Positions 1 through 9,006 of a stretch of 64,000 nucleotides of DNA are shown in pieces (within the stretch, counting starts at the first letter, position 1; each line of letters starts with the position of its first letter). Below the pieces are notes generated by a model. That model had not been told where the DNA came from. It was given only the letters and a program-made list of their open reading frames with translations, and searched no databases. This DNA comes from CALKAL01 sp051846895. GTDB taxonomy: Bacteria; Bacillota; Bacilli; Bacillales; Alkalibacillaceae. Made by a program: the position numbers and the translations under genes. The DNA is taken from the NCBI GenBank assembly GCA_051846895.1, contig JBPYCQ010000005.1:62001-126000 (forward strand). Reading direction: 5' to 3'.

Positions 1-380
1 CATTTTATATTGCCAAAATAACAACGACGAGTTTGAATGAAGAAGCTGGAAATGATTATATTCGAACAGCGATGAGTAAAGGGACACCACAAAAACGGAT
101 TGTTAATCGACATATGCTTTCGAATGTCTGGTTGAAAGTATCAAGTCAATTGACGACGATGACGTTATATTTATTATCGAACTTGTTTATCGTTGAATAT
201 ATTTTAATGTATAACGGTGCAGCTTATCGCTTTTACATGGCGATCGCTAATCCAAGAGGAATGGATGCTTCATTAGTTTTTGTGTTTATTATCTTTTTTA
301 CAGGTATCGTATTAATTGCACAAATCATTAGTAAAATTATCTCCTTCAGATTTTTATCGAAGGAGGGGGCGACATTATGA
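1..380 (+). CDS. ABC transporter permease, OppB/DppB type (3' part only)
   Basis: The reading frame is open from base 3 to a stop at 380, so the start lies before the window. The visible part carries the conserved cytoplasmic EAA-type loop (EEAGNDYIRTAMSKG near bases 42-86), which in binding-protein-dependent permeases contacts the ATPase. Two hydrophobic segments follow. Its stop overlaps the next permease start (ATG at 377), so the two are translationally coupled. The order B-type then C-type permease fits an oligopeptide, dipeptide or nickel importer. The binding protein and ATPases are not visible, and the substrate cannot be named. Confidence 0.8.
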   Translation, partial: FYIAKITTTSLNEEAGNDYIRTAMSKGTPQKRIVNRHMLSNVWLKVSSQLTTMTLYLLSNLFIVEYILMYNGAAYRFYMAIANPRGMDASLVFVFIIFFTGIVLIAQIISKIISFRFLSKEGATL

Positions 381-1291
381 AACAAAGAAACTGGCATTTA
401 ATATTCGGGGTCGCTTTTTTAGCGTTTATCGCGTTTATATCAATATTTGGACCGCATTTCCCAAATTTGAAACCGGAATTAGAGTCTGTTAAGGCATTAA
501 TTAATGACGATGGTAGTATTCGCAGACTTCCTTTTAGTCCGTCTTTAGAATACCCACTAGGTACAGACCGCACAGGTGGAGACATGCTCAGTCGCTTAAT
601 CATTGGTCTTAATGAAGTGCTGGTCATTATTTTAGGTATTACTTTTGTCAGGTATTTGATTTCAATTCCATTAGGCTTTATGTCGTATTATTATAAAGCG
701 GCGAATTGGGTATTAGAAATTTGGAATAAGTTTTTCTCATTCGTTCCAAGTATTTTTATGATCATTATCGTATTAAACATTCCTTATATTTATTATGCGC
801 CTAATAGGTATATATGGATTATCATTATTATCGCATTGTTAGAGGTTGGACGAGTTGCTGAAGTGACTAGATCTCAAGTAGAAACAATTGCACAAAAGGA
901 ATATATTACAGCAGCCATAGCTTCCGGGACAAGCGAAGGGAAGCTGTTTAGAAAATATTATTTTCCTGCTTTACTTCCAGAGCTTGCGATCAATATGATT
1001 TTAGACTTTAGTCGTAATTTATTCGTTATCGGCCAGCTTGGGATTATTCAAATATTTATTTCATACAAGACAAAATGGAACTTCGAAAACTTAGAATATG
1101 GTAGAGTATATCAATCATATGATGATGTAAATTCGTGGCCAATTTTCTTACAAAACATTGGTGAAGATATATGGTTATCTGAATGGATTCCACTAGCAAC
1201 ATGTGGAGCAATCGTCTTCTTAGTATTAGGATTTTTCGTTTTTGCAGAAGGGCTACGTAAGCATTTCAACAAGAGGCAAAGTTATTTTTAA
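377..1291 (+). CDS. ABC transporter permease, OppC/DppC type
   Basis: 304-residue membrane protein with an N-terminal transmembrane helix, then the LGTDRTGGDMLSRLI block typical of OppC/DppC permeases (usual form LGTDxxGRD), then about five more hydrophobic segments. The EAA-like loop is present (EYITAAIASGTSEGKL). It overlaps the upstream permease by 4 bp. A strong terminator directly follows, so this is the last gene of the operon. The central region is more diverged from standard OppC than the paralogue at 6113, so the cargo may differ. Family assignment is firm; the substrate is unknown. Confidence 0.8.
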   Translation: MKQRNWHLIFGVAFLAFIAFISIFGPHFPNLKPELESVKALINDDGSIRRLPFSPSLEYPLGTDRTGGDMLSRLIIGLNEVLVIILGITFVRYLISIPLGFMSYYYKAANWVLEIWNKFFSFVPSIFMIIIVLNIPYIYYAPNRYIWIIIIIALLEVGRVAEVTRSQVETIAQKEYITAAIASGTSEGKLFRKYYFPALLPELAINMILDFSRNLFVIGQLGIIQIFISYKTKWNFENLEYGRVYQSYDDVNSWPIFLQNIGEDIWLSEWIPLATCGAIVFLVLGFFVFAEGLRKHFNKRQSYF

Positions 1292-1296
1292 GTAAT

Positions 1297-1330
1297 AAAA
1301 GCCGCTCTAAGTTGATTAGAGCGGCTTTTT
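1297..1330 (+). terminator. Rho-independent terminator after the permease pair
   Basis: A perfect 14-bp stem (AAAAGCCGCTCTAA with its complement) and a 5-nt loop (GTTGA) are followed by a T run. It lies 5 bp after the permease stop. Confidence 0.93.
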
Positions 1331-1363
1331 AGTTTTGTGAGACTTTTGGAATCGAAACGTATT

Positions 1364-1552
1364 TGTAGATAGAAGTACACTTTGTGTAGATAGAAACTGA
1401 AATCATGTAGATAGAAGCAGTAATCATGTAGGTAGAGTTAGAAATCATGTAGATAGAAGCAGTAACCATGTAGATAGAGCTTGAAATTATGTAGATAGAA
1501 CCAGTAACGATGTAGATAGCATCATATAAAATGTAGGTGACTCGATATGATT
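1364..1552. repeat. 21-bp-period tandem array, core TGTAGATAGAA (array 1)
   Basis: Nine units start at 1364, 1385, 1406, 1427, 1448, 1469, 1490, 1511 and 1532, exactly 21 bp apart. The first 10-12 bases (TGTAGATAGAA) are conserved and the remaining 9-10 vary. The array begins 34 bp beyond the terminator at 1297-1330 and ends about 190 bp before typA. No plausible ribosome-binding site or gene accompanies it. It belongs to the same structural class as the arrays at 3659, 34338, 48738 and 60686. Confidence 0.9.
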
Positions 1553-1746
1553 AAGCAATCTTAAATGTATCGAGAGTGATTATAGGAATCGCAATATTTG
1601 GCATGCTAAATATTATAAAATGTAGTTGTTTTCTAATGATTATTAATGCTAAATCTTAAATTAAATTAGATTAGCTATTTCAATTTTAACATTTTCTGCT
1701 ATAATTATATGGTTACTCAGATTGTCAAAGAATAGGAGCGTCAAAT

Positions 1747-3573
1747 ATGCAATCAAAGAAAGACATACGTAATATAGCAATTATTGCCCATGTTGATCAT
1801 GGAAAAACTACGTTAGTGGATCAGTTATTACATTATTCCGGTACGTTTCATGCACATGAGCATGTAGATGAACGTGCGATGGATTCGAATGATATTGAAA
1901 GAGAACGTGGGATTACAATTTTAGCTAAAAATACAGCCATTAATTATAACGATACAAGAATAAATATTTTAGATACACCAGGCCACGCTGACTTCGGCGG
2001 TGAGGTTGAACGAATCATGAAAATGGTTGATGGTGTTCTTCTTGTTGTAGATTCTTATGAAGGTGTTATGCCACAAACTCGTTTTGTTTTGAAAAAAGCT
2101 TTAGAAGAAAAGCTAAAGCCAGTTGTCGTTTTAAATAAAATAGACCGACCGAACGCTAGACCTGAAGTTGTGATTGATGAGGTGTTAGACTTATTTATTG
2201 AATTAGGTGCAGATGATGAGCAGCTGGAGTTTCCTGTTGTTTATGCATCTGCTTTAAACGGAACATCAAGTCTAGAGCCTGAAAACCAAACTGAAACGAT
2301 GGATCCTGTATTTGAAACAATTTTAGAACATATTCCATCTCCTAATCGCGATGAAGAGGGACCGTTACAATTCCAAATAACGATGCTTGATTATAATGAT
2401 TATGTTGGAAGAATTGGAATTGGTCGTATATATCGTGGTCGCATGAAGGTTGGCGACCAAGTAACTATAATGAAAAAAGACGGTAGTACTAAAAATTTCC
2501 GTGTGACAAAGTTATTTGGTTTTATTGGTTTAAAACGTATTGAAATACAGGAAGCAGAAGCTGGAGATATTGTGGCTGTTTCTGGGATGGAAGATATCAA
2601 CGTTGGTGAAACAGTTTGTTCTGTTAATCACCATGACCCTCTACCGCTACTAAGAATTGATGAACCGACGTTACAAATGACTTTTGTTGTAAACAATAGT
2701 CCTTTTGCAGGAAAAGAGGGTAAATTCGTTACTGCTCGTAAAATTGAAGAACGGCTATTAACCCAATTAGAGACGGATGTCAGTTTGAAGGTAGAACCAA
2801 CGAATTCTCCTGACGCTTGGGTTGTTTCAGGCCGTGGTGAATTACACTTGTCTATTTTAATTGAAAACATGCGGAGAGAAGGGTATGAACTTCAGATCTC
2901 CAAACCAGAAGTTATCATAAAAGAAATTGATGGTGTAAAATGTGAACCGATTGAGCGTGTGCAAATAGATGTACCAGAGGAATATACCGGTAGTGTGATG
3001 GAATCACTTGGTGAGCGAAAAGGTGAAATGTTGGATATGGTGAATCATGGTAATGGCCAAGTCCGCCTTGAATATAAAGTTCCTTCTCGTGGTTTAATTG
3101 GGTATTCGACAGAATTTATGACTCAAACTCATGGCTACGGTATAATCAATCACACGTTTGAAGCTTATGAACCTATTGTGGGCGGTCGCGTTGGTGGTCG
3201 ACGTCAAGGAGTGTTAGTCTCATTAGATCGGGGTAAAGCTACGACGTACAGTATTTTAGGGTTAGAAGATCGTGGAACTATTTTTGTAGAGCCTGGAACC
3301 GAAGTGTATGAAGGTATGATTGTTGGTGAGCATAATCGTGAAAACGATCTGACTGTGAACATCACTAGAGAAAAAGCAATGACCAACGTTCGTTCTGCGA
3401 CAAAAGATAATACGACAACATTAAGAAGTACTCGTAAATTAACGTTGGAAGAAGCTATCGAATATTTAAATGACGATGAATATTGTGAAGTAACCCCAGA
3501 GTCAATCCGATTACGTAAGAAAATATTAAACAAAAGTGAACGAGAAAAAGCAGCAAAGAAGAAAAATATTTAA
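1747..3573 (+). CDS. typA: Ribosome-associated GTPase TypA/BipA
   Basis: 608 residues, full length for the family. The GTPase motifs are in order: G1 AHVDHGKT (residues 14-21), the RERGITI switch, G3 DTPGH (from residue 76), G4 NKID (130-133) and G5 SALNG. EF-G-like domains III and V and the TypA-specific C-terminal domain follow. TypA is a translational GTPase that binds 70S ribosomes and supports 50S assembly, stress and cold growth. The ATG is preceded by AGGAGCG at a normal distance. The gene stands alone between two 21-bp arrays and has its own terminator. Confidence 0.97.
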   Translation: MQSKKDIRNIAIIAHVDHGKTTLVDQLLHYSGTFHAHEHVDERAMDSNDIERERGITILAKNTAINYNDTRINILDTPGHADFGGEVERIMKMVDGVLLVVDSYEGVMPQTRFVLKKALEEKLKPVVVLNKIDRPNARPEVVIDEVLDLFIELGADDEQLEFPVVYASALNGTSSLEPENQTETMDPVFETILEHIPSPNRDEEGPLQFQITMLDYNDYVGRIGIGRIYRGRMKVGDQVTIMKKDGSTKNFRVTKLFGFIGLKRIEIQEAEAGDIVAVSGMEDINVGETVCSVNHHDPLPLLRIDEPTLQMTFVVNNSPFAGKEGKFVTARKIEERLLTQLETDVSLKVEPTNSPDAWVVSGRGELHLSILIENMRREGYELQISKPEVIIKEIDGVKCEPIERVQIDVPEEYTGSVMESLGERKGEMLDMVNHGNGQVRLEYKVPSRGLIGYSTEFMTQTHGYGIINHTFEAYEPIVGGRVGGRRQGVLVSLDRGKATTYSILGLEDRGTIFVEPGTEVYEGMIVGEHNRENDLTVNITREKAMTNVRSATKDNTTTLRSTRKLTLEEAIEYLNDDEYCEVTPESIRLRKKILNKSEREKAAKKKNI

Positions 3574-3580
3574 GTTTCTA

Positions 3581-3617
3581 AAGTCTATTTCGACGGAAAA
3601 TCGAAGTAGGCTTTTTT
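3581..3617 (+). terminator. Terminator after typA
   Basis: The imperfect stem AAGTCTATTTCGA / TCGAAGTAGGCTT contains G-U pairs and is followed by a T-rich run, 8 bp after the typA stop. Confidence 0.8.
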
Positions 3618-3658
3618 ATTTAAATGTGTTGTAAGGTTATTTAATATATGTAGTTCGT

Positions 3659-3878
3659 GATTGTCCAAAGTTGGGTAATAATTGTCCAAACTGAGGGTGT
3701 AATTGTTCAAAGTTGAGTAGTGATTGTCCAAACTGAGGGTGCAATTGTTCAAAGTCGGGTAGTGATTGTCCAAACTGAGGGTGTAATTGTTCAAAGTTGG
3801 ATAGTAATTGTCCAAACTTAAGGTACAATTGTTCAAACATAAGTAACGTTTGTCCAAACAAGAGTAAAAATTGATCAT
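3659..3878. repeat. 21-bp-period tandem array, core TTGTYCAAA (array 2)
   Basis: Ten units start every 21 bp from 3659 (3659, 3680, 3701 and so on to 3848), plus a decayed eleventh at 3869. Units alternate between a TTGTCCAAACTGAGGGT type and a TTGTTCAAAGTTGGGTA type, giving a 42-bp higher-order repeat. The array lies between convergent typA and the peptide-binding protein gene, 42 bp past the typA terminator. Because 21 is a multiple of 3, both strands show open frames of repeated heptapeptides. None has a convincing start, so I treat them as artefacts. Confidence 0.92.
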
Positions 3879-3944
3879 CTATAATGTGGTTAAATTCAAG
3901 CTTGTGGCGACACGCTAACATCAGAAGTAAACGAAATCCAGCTA

Positions 3945-3987
3945 AAGAAAAAAAGTAGGCTGACCAAGGTTGGTCAACCTACTTTGA
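3945..3987 (-). terminator. Terminator after the peptide-binding protein gene
   Basis: A 15-bp stem with one wobble (AAAGTAGGYTGACCA) is followed on the minus strand by a run of seven T. It lies 8 bp after the stop of the minus-strand lipoprotein gene. Confidence 0.9.
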
Positions 3988-3994
3988 CTATACA

Positions 3995-5722
3995 TTACTT
4001 TGTAGTAACTGTTCTTAATTGGAAAATACCTAGTGGGTTTACGTCGAATCCTTTAACGCTATTATGATAAGCGTTTAAGTATTGTGAGTGGTTTACGTAA
4101 ACCATTGGTGCTAAATCAGCAAGAATCTCCTGTGCACGGCTGTAGTACTCTTGACGTTTCTCTGGATCTGCTTCTTGACGACCTTTATCTAATAACTCAT
4201 CAAGCTCAGGGTCACTGATGAATGAACGGTTACCAGTTGAACCGTATGAGCTAGAATGGAATAGCGCGTATAAACCATAGTCAGCATCTGCTGTAACAGT
4301 AGACCAACCTAGGATGAACATGTCATGCTCACCGTTAGCTGTCTTCTCTAGGTATGCACCCCACTCTAATTCTTCAATTTCCACTTTAATATTCAATTCT
4401 TTTAATGCTTGTTGTACATATTCAGCAATATATCTACGGTCTGGGTTATCATTCGTCCAGATTGTAGTTGAGAATCCGTCTTCGTATCCTGCTTCAGCTA
4501 ATAGTTCTTTAGCTTTATCTACATCGTAACCAATACCTTCAACATCTGGATCGTAACCGAATACGTCTGGCGCTAAAGGTCCTTTAGCAGCTAATCCGTA
4601 TCCACTTAAAATACCTTCAACAATTACGTTACCGTCAATTGCCCAAGAAACCGCTTGACGTACAAGTTTGTTATCAAATGGTTCTTTCTTACCGTTAAAA
4701 CCAATGTAGTTTAAGCTTACCGAATCTTGGTAATGAACAGAAACATCATCGTTAGCTTCTAAACGTTCAACGTTGTCTGGTCCAATGTTATCAATGATGT
4801 GTGAAGTACCAGATTCTAACTCAGCAATACGAGTAGAACGTTCTTTAACAACTTTGAAAGTAATTTTGTCAGCTACTGCTTTTTCGCCCCAGTGATCATC
4901 GAAACGAGCGATTGTTACTAATTCACCAGGCTTACGCTCATCTAACTTAAATGGTCCAGTACCAATTGGGTTAAGCGTAGCGTACTGTCCGATGTTCTCT
5001 TGTACAGCCGCTAAAGCTTCATCGTATGCTTCTTCATCTTCTTCAGCTAATGCCTCTAATTCTTCGCGAGTTACACCGGCAGCTGAAAAAGCTTCTTCAT
5101 AATCCTTGTCAATAACTGCTTTACTTAGCATTCCACCACCATCATGTGCTAAATGTGCAAGAAGTGGAGCGAATGGATACTCAGTTTTAATTTGGATTTC
5201 ATAATCACCTAACACTTCAATATCAGTGATTACTGAGTATAAGAATGAACGCGGAGAACCAACGATTGGATCAAGTACACGTTCTAAGTTTGCCTTTACA
5301 ACTTCAGCGTTGAAATCTGTACCGTCATGGAATTTAACGTCATCACGTAATTTGAAGACCCATGTAGTTGGATCCTTTTGTTCCCACTCAGTAGCTAGGC
5401 TTGGAACTAATTCTAGCTCAGGTGTTTGATAAATAAGTGTGTCATAGATGTTACTACGAACGTTCGATGATGGAACGTCGTTTTGACCATGTGGATCTAA
5501 ATCCACAATATCAGAGTTCATTGCGATGATGACATGATCCTCATCACTGCCCTCTGATGCATTTTCCTCTTCATCTTTATTGTCATCTTTGTCTGTTTCT
5601 GAAGACTTATCATCGCCGTCTTTTTCAGGTTCGTCTTTAGTCCCATCTCCAGCACAAGCGGCTAATACTAACATTAATGAAAGCATCAGCGCGAAAAGCC
5701 AAAATAACTTGTTTGACTTCAT
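3995..5722 (-). CDS. Peptide ABC transporter substrate-binding lipoprotein (SBP family 5)
   Basis: 575 residues. A lipoprotein signal peptide ends at the lipobox LAAC (Cys23). A very acidic linker of about 40 residues (many D, E, S) follows, then a complete family-5 extracellular solute-binding domain, as in OppA, DppE and GsiB. It would capture peptides at the outer membrane face and deliver them to the permeases encoded divergently at 6113 and 7028. The acidic linker fits a haloalkaliphilic exterior. RBS AAGGGGG precedes the ATG, and a CodY-like box lies just upstream. Exact peptide specificity is not readable. Confidence 0.9.
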   Translation of the reverse strand: MKSNKLFWLFALMLSLMLVLAACAGDGTKDEPEKDGDDKSSETDKDDNKDEEENASEGSDEDHVIIAMNSDIVDLDPHGQNDVPSSNVRSNIYDTLIYQTPELELVPSLATEWEQKDPTTWVFKLRDDVKFHDGTDFNAEVVKANLERVLDPIVGSPRSFLYSVITDIEVLGDYEIQIKTEYPFAPLLAHLAHDGGGMLSKAVIDKDYEEAFSAAGVTREELEALAEEDEEAYDEALAAVQENIGQYATLNPIGTGPFKLDERKPGELVTIARFDDHWGEKAVADKITFKVVKERSTRIAELESGTSHIIDNIGPDNVERLEANDDVSVHYQDSVSLNYIGFNGKKEPFDNKLVRQAVSWAIDGNVIVEGILSGYGLAAKGPLAPDVFGYDPDVEGIGYDVDKAKELLAEAGYEDGFSTTIWTNDNPDRRYIAEYVQQALKELNIKVEIEELEWGAYLEKTANGEHDMFILGWSTVTADADYGLYALFHSSSYGSTGNRSFISDPELDELLDKGRQEADPEKRQEYYSRAQEILADLAPMVYVNHSQYLNAYHNSVKGFDVNPLGIFQLRTVTTK

Positions 5723-5739
5723 TTGTGTATAACCCCCTT

Positions 5740-5754
5740 AATTTTTAGAAAATT
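5740..5754. promoter_or_regulatory. CodY-box-like operator upstream of the peptide-binding protein gene
   Basis: AATTTTTAGAAAATT matches the CodY consensus AATTTTCWGAAAATT at 14 of 15 positions. It sits 18-32 bp upstream of the binding-protein start codon, just beyond its RBS. In B. subtilis CodY represses the dpp dipeptide transporter when branched-chain amino acids and GTP are plentiful, so a site here is biologically sensible. Binding is inferred, not shown. Confidence 0.6.
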
Positions 5755-6112
5755 CCCTTTTTTAAAAGGTATATAGACTAATATATCTTACAACTTAAAT
5801 TTAATCAATATAGAATATTGTCTAGTTTTGTAAGAATAATAGATTTTTAGTTTGATTAAGTGTAATTCTATTTATAAAATTCATTATATTTTTACTATTT
5901 ATTTATAGAAATGTGTGAATAAATAGTGAATTGATATTGTAAAAATGGATTTAGGCGTATATGATTGTTGGTAACAAATAAAATTTGATTATTCTATTTA
6001 TTTATAATTAAATTTCATAAAGATTCTTATATTATTAATAAATCTATAACTTCTATTATGAAATTTCATATTATAGAATCTAATAAAAATAAAAAATAAG
6101 GGGGGCATTACA
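5755..6112. other. Divergent AT-rich intergenic region
   Basis: About 360 bp between the divergent halves of the peptide transporter, very AT-rich, with recurring TTATTTATA-like words. It must hold the promoters for both directions, but I cannot choose -35/-10 boxes with confidence. There is no gene, RNA motif or terminator that I recognise. Confidence 0.5.
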
Positions 6113-7015
6113 TTGAGTCAAGAAGCAACAGAAGAAATTGTTTATAAAAAACCAAAAAAAGCAGAAAATCCACGTGTGAAAAGTATGAAAGACTTTTATA
6201 GGCGTCTGAAAAAGAATAAGGCGGCAATGGTTGGAGGCTATACTATTTTAGCTTTAATCATTATTGCTATTTTTGGGCCCTTTATTATTAGTGGGGATCC
6301 AGAAGAACAAGACTTTATGAATAAGTTAGCTGCTCCATCTTCAGAGCATTGGTTCGGAACAGATCACGGTGGCCGAGATATTTTTACACGTATTATCTAC
6401 GGGATGAAATACACCTTATTTGTTGGTTTTAGTTCCGTTTTTCTCGGGGGAATCCTTGGTGTCCCACTTGGAATAGTGTCAGGCTATTACGGTGGAAGAC
6501 TGGATAATATCATTATGCGATTTATGGATATTTTACTAGCTTTCCCTGGTATTTTACTAGCTTTAGCAGTTGTTAGTGTTCTAGGAGGTAGTTTAATTAA
6601 CGTTATTATAGCTATAGCTATATTCTCAATTCCGGGATTTGCTCGGATTGCTAGAGGTTCTACATTAGCGACTAAGAAGCTTGAATATATTGATGCCATT
6701 AAAGCGTTAGGGGCAAAAGATTCCCGGGTCATATTTAAACATATCATGCCCAACGTTTTATCTCCGCTAATTGTTAACGCGACTCTTTATATTGCAACAG
6801 CAATTTTAACAGCTGCGGGGCTTTCGTTTTTAGGGATGGGTGCCCAGCCACCAACACCTGAATGGGGAGCGATGTTAAACGATGGCCGAGATTTTATGTA
6901 TCAAGCTCCACATATCTCGTTGTTTCCTGGGATAGCAATCGTTATTGTCGTATTAGCATTTAATATTTTTGGTGATGGATTAAGAGATGCGCTCGATCCG
7001 AAAATGAAAAAATAG
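6113..7015 (+). CDS. Peptide ABC transporter permease, DppC/OppC type
   Basis: 300 residues, first gene of a four-gene plus-strand operon. It starts at TTG (6113) behind a strong AAGGGGGG Shine-Dalgarno. It has a charged N-terminal tail of about 40 residues, a first helix (residues 43-63), the WFGTDHGGRDIFTRI block characteristic of OppC/DppC, five further membrane segments, and the EAA loop (YIDAIKALGAKDSRV). It would form the inner-membrane channel with the DppB-type protein 12 bp downstream. The C-before-B permease order is the reverse of the usual one. Confidence 0.9.
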   Translation: MSQEATEEIVYKKPKKAENPRVKSMKDFYRRLKKNKAAMVGGYTILALIIIAIFGPFIISGDPEEQDFMNKLAAPSSEHWFGTDHGGRDIFTRIIYGMKYTLFVGFSSVFLGGILGVPLGIVSGYYGGRLDNIIMRFMDILLAFPGILLALAVVSVLGGSLINVIIAIAIFSIPGFARIARGSTLATKKLEYIDAIKALGAKDSRVIFKHIMPNVLSPLIVNATLYIATAILTAAGLSFLGMGAQPPTPEWGAMLNDGRDFMYQAPHISLFPGIAIVIVVLAFNIFGDGLRDALDPKMKK

Positions 7016-7027
7016 AAAAGAGGTGGG

Positions 7028-7954
7028 ATGATGCCAACATATATTGCAAGACGTTTAATACAGTTAATTCCTGTTTTGCTTGGGGTTACAATTCTCGTCT
7101 TCTCATTAATGCACTTAACTCCTGGTAACCCAGCGATGATGATGGCTGGTGAGCATGCGCCGCCAGAAACTATAAAAGCAATTGAAAAAAGGTTAGGTCT
7201 AGATCAACCTTTACCAGTTCAATACGTAGATTTCTTAAAAAGAGTCGTCCAATTAGATTTTGGAGTGTCAATGCGTGATAAGCTTCCTGTTATGGAAGAA
7301 CATATTAAACCACGTTTTTGGATAACGATGGAACTAGCCATTTATAGTACAATTTTTAGTATTTTCTTAGGTTTAATTGCTGGGATTGTATCAGCAGTCA
7401 GACAGTATTCAATCTCCGATGTTTCTTTAATGATTGTTGCATTATTTGGATTATCAATGCCTAACTTCTGGTTAGGGATTATGCTAATTCAATTTTTCAC
7501 GTTACATTTAGATTTGCTTCCACCGTCGGGCTGGGGGTCCGCACCGCAAGTCATTATGCCTGTTATTACGCTAGGTACAGCAGGTGCTGCGATTATTGCA
7601 AGGATGACCCGTTCAAGCATGCTGGAAGTCATTTCACAAGATTATATCCGTACCGCACGGGCTAAAGGTGTAAGTGAGCGAATTGTTATTTATAAGCATG
7701 CATTAAAGAACGCCCTAATTCCCGTAGTTACTGTTGTCGGACTTCAGTTCGGTGGTCTTTTAGCTGGAACGGTTCTTACAGAGACGGTATTTGCGATCAA
7801 CGGTATGGGGCAGTTAGTCATAGAAGCGATTAGGGCAAGAGATTTCCCTATCGTTCAGGCCTGTGTCTTGATCATGGCGGTCATTTTCGTCTTTGTTAAT
7901 TTAATTGTTGATATTTCTTACAGATTATTAAATAAACGTATTGAATTAGAATAG
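7028..7954 (+). CDS. Peptide ABC transporter permease, DppB/OppB type
   Basis: 308 residues. The DppB signature is at the N terminus (RRLIQLIPVLLGVT followed by LTPGNPA), then LGLDQPLPVQY and six membrane segments in total. The cytoplasmic EAA loop reads DYIRTARAKGVSERIV. It starts at ATG 7028 or 7031 behind AGAGGTGGG. It lies 12 bp after the DppC-type gene and 20 bp before the first ATPase gene, consistent with one transcript. Confidence 0.92.
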   Translation: MMPTYIARRLIQLIPVLLGVTILVFSLMHLTPGNPAMMMAGEHAPPETIKAIEKRLGLDQPLPVQYVDFLKRVVQLDFGVSMRDKLPVMEEHIKPRFWITMELAIYSTIFSIFLGLIAGIVSAVRQYSISDVSLMIVALFGLSMPNFWLGIMLIQFFTLHLDLLPPSGWGSAPQVIMPVITLGTAGAAIIARMTRSSMLEVISQDYIRTARAKGVSERIVIYKHALKNALIPVVTVVGLQFGGLLAGTVLTETVFAINGMGQLVIEAIRARDFPIVQACVLIMAVIFVFVNLIVDISYRLLNKRIELE

Positions 7955-7974
7955 CTGAAAGTGAGGTGGCATAG

Positions 7975-9006
7975 ATGAGTGAAGCAGAAACAATTTTACA
8001 AATAAACAATTTAAAAACATCCTTCTTTGTTGAAGGAAATGAAATAAAAGCAGTGGACGGTGTGACATTCGATGTTCCTAAAGGGAAAACTTTAGGAGTC
8101 GTAGGGGAATCAGGTTCAGGAAAAAGTATTTCGGCCTTATCGATTCTTCAATTAATAGACTCTCCGGGTAAAATCGTCGGGGGAGAAGTTATTTTTAAAG
8201 GTGAGAACTTATTAGACTACGATGAGAAAAAGATGCGAAAAATTCGTGGAAATCAAATCTCGATGATTTTCCAAGAACCGATGACATCATTAAACCCAAC
8301 ATATACAGTAGGGCAACAAATTCGAGAGTCTTATAAAATTCATCAGGGGCTAGGGAAAAAGGAAAGCTCTCAGAAAGCAATTGAAATGTTAAGGTTAGTC
8401 GGTATTCCATCTCCAGAAAAAAGACTTGATCAATATCCGTTTGAGCTTTCAGGTGGAATGCGTCAACGCGTTATGATTGCGATGGCTCTTGCTTGTAATC
8501 CAGAATTACTAATTGCCGATGAACCAACAACAGCACTTGATGTAACGATCCAAGCGCAAATATTAGAATTGATCAAACAATTGCAAGACGAACTTGGAAT
8601 GTCAGTTATTATGATTACACACGATTTAGGAGTAGTAGCAGAGACTTGTGATTACGTTGCTGTCATGTACTGCGGTAAAGTCGTTGAGTATGCGGATGTT
8701 AGAACATTATTTAAAAACCCAAGACACCCATATACTGTTGGGCTTTTGAAATCTTTACCAAGACATGATATCGATCAAGAAGAACTCATTCCAATCAAAG
8801 GTACAGTTCCTGCTCCGGATGAGATGCCTACGGGCTGCCGATTTGCACCGAGATGTCCATTCGCGACAGAAAAGTGCCATCATGAACTACCTGAACTACA
8901 AGATGTTGGTGAAGGTGAACAAATACGCTGTTGGATTTACTCAAGCGAGTGGGACGGCGATCCGGAGGTGAACGTGTATGAGCCAGAAAGAACTACTAAA
9001 AGTTGA
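7975..9006 (+). CDS. Peptide ABC transporter ATP-binding protein, DppD/OppD type
   Basis: 343 residues. Walker A is GESGSGKS (residues 44-51), the ABC signature LSGGMRQR starts near residue 158, and Walker B is LLIADEPTT (from residue 178). The C-terminal oligopeptide/dipeptide transporter extension contains the HPYT and Cys-rich CRFAPRCPFA motifs. It couples ATP hydrolysis to import through the neighbouring permeases. It overlaps the next ATPase gene by 29 bp. Confidence 0.95.
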   Translation: MSEAETILQINNLKTSFFVEGNEIKAVDGVTFDVPKGKTLGVVGESGSGKSISALSILQLIDSPGKIVGGEVIFKGENLLDYDEKKMRKIRGNQISMIFQEPMTSLNPTYTVGQQIRESYKIHQGLGKKESSQKAIEMLRLVGIPSPEKRLDQYPFELSGGMRQRVMIAMALACNPELLIADEPTTALDVTIQAQILELIKQLQDELGMSVIMITHDLGVVAETCDYVAVMYCGKVVEYADVRTLFKNPRHPYTVGLLKSLPRHDIDQEELIPIKGTVPAPDEMPTGCRFAPRCPFATEKCHHELPELQDVGEGEQIRCWIYSSEWDGDPEVNVYEPERTTKS

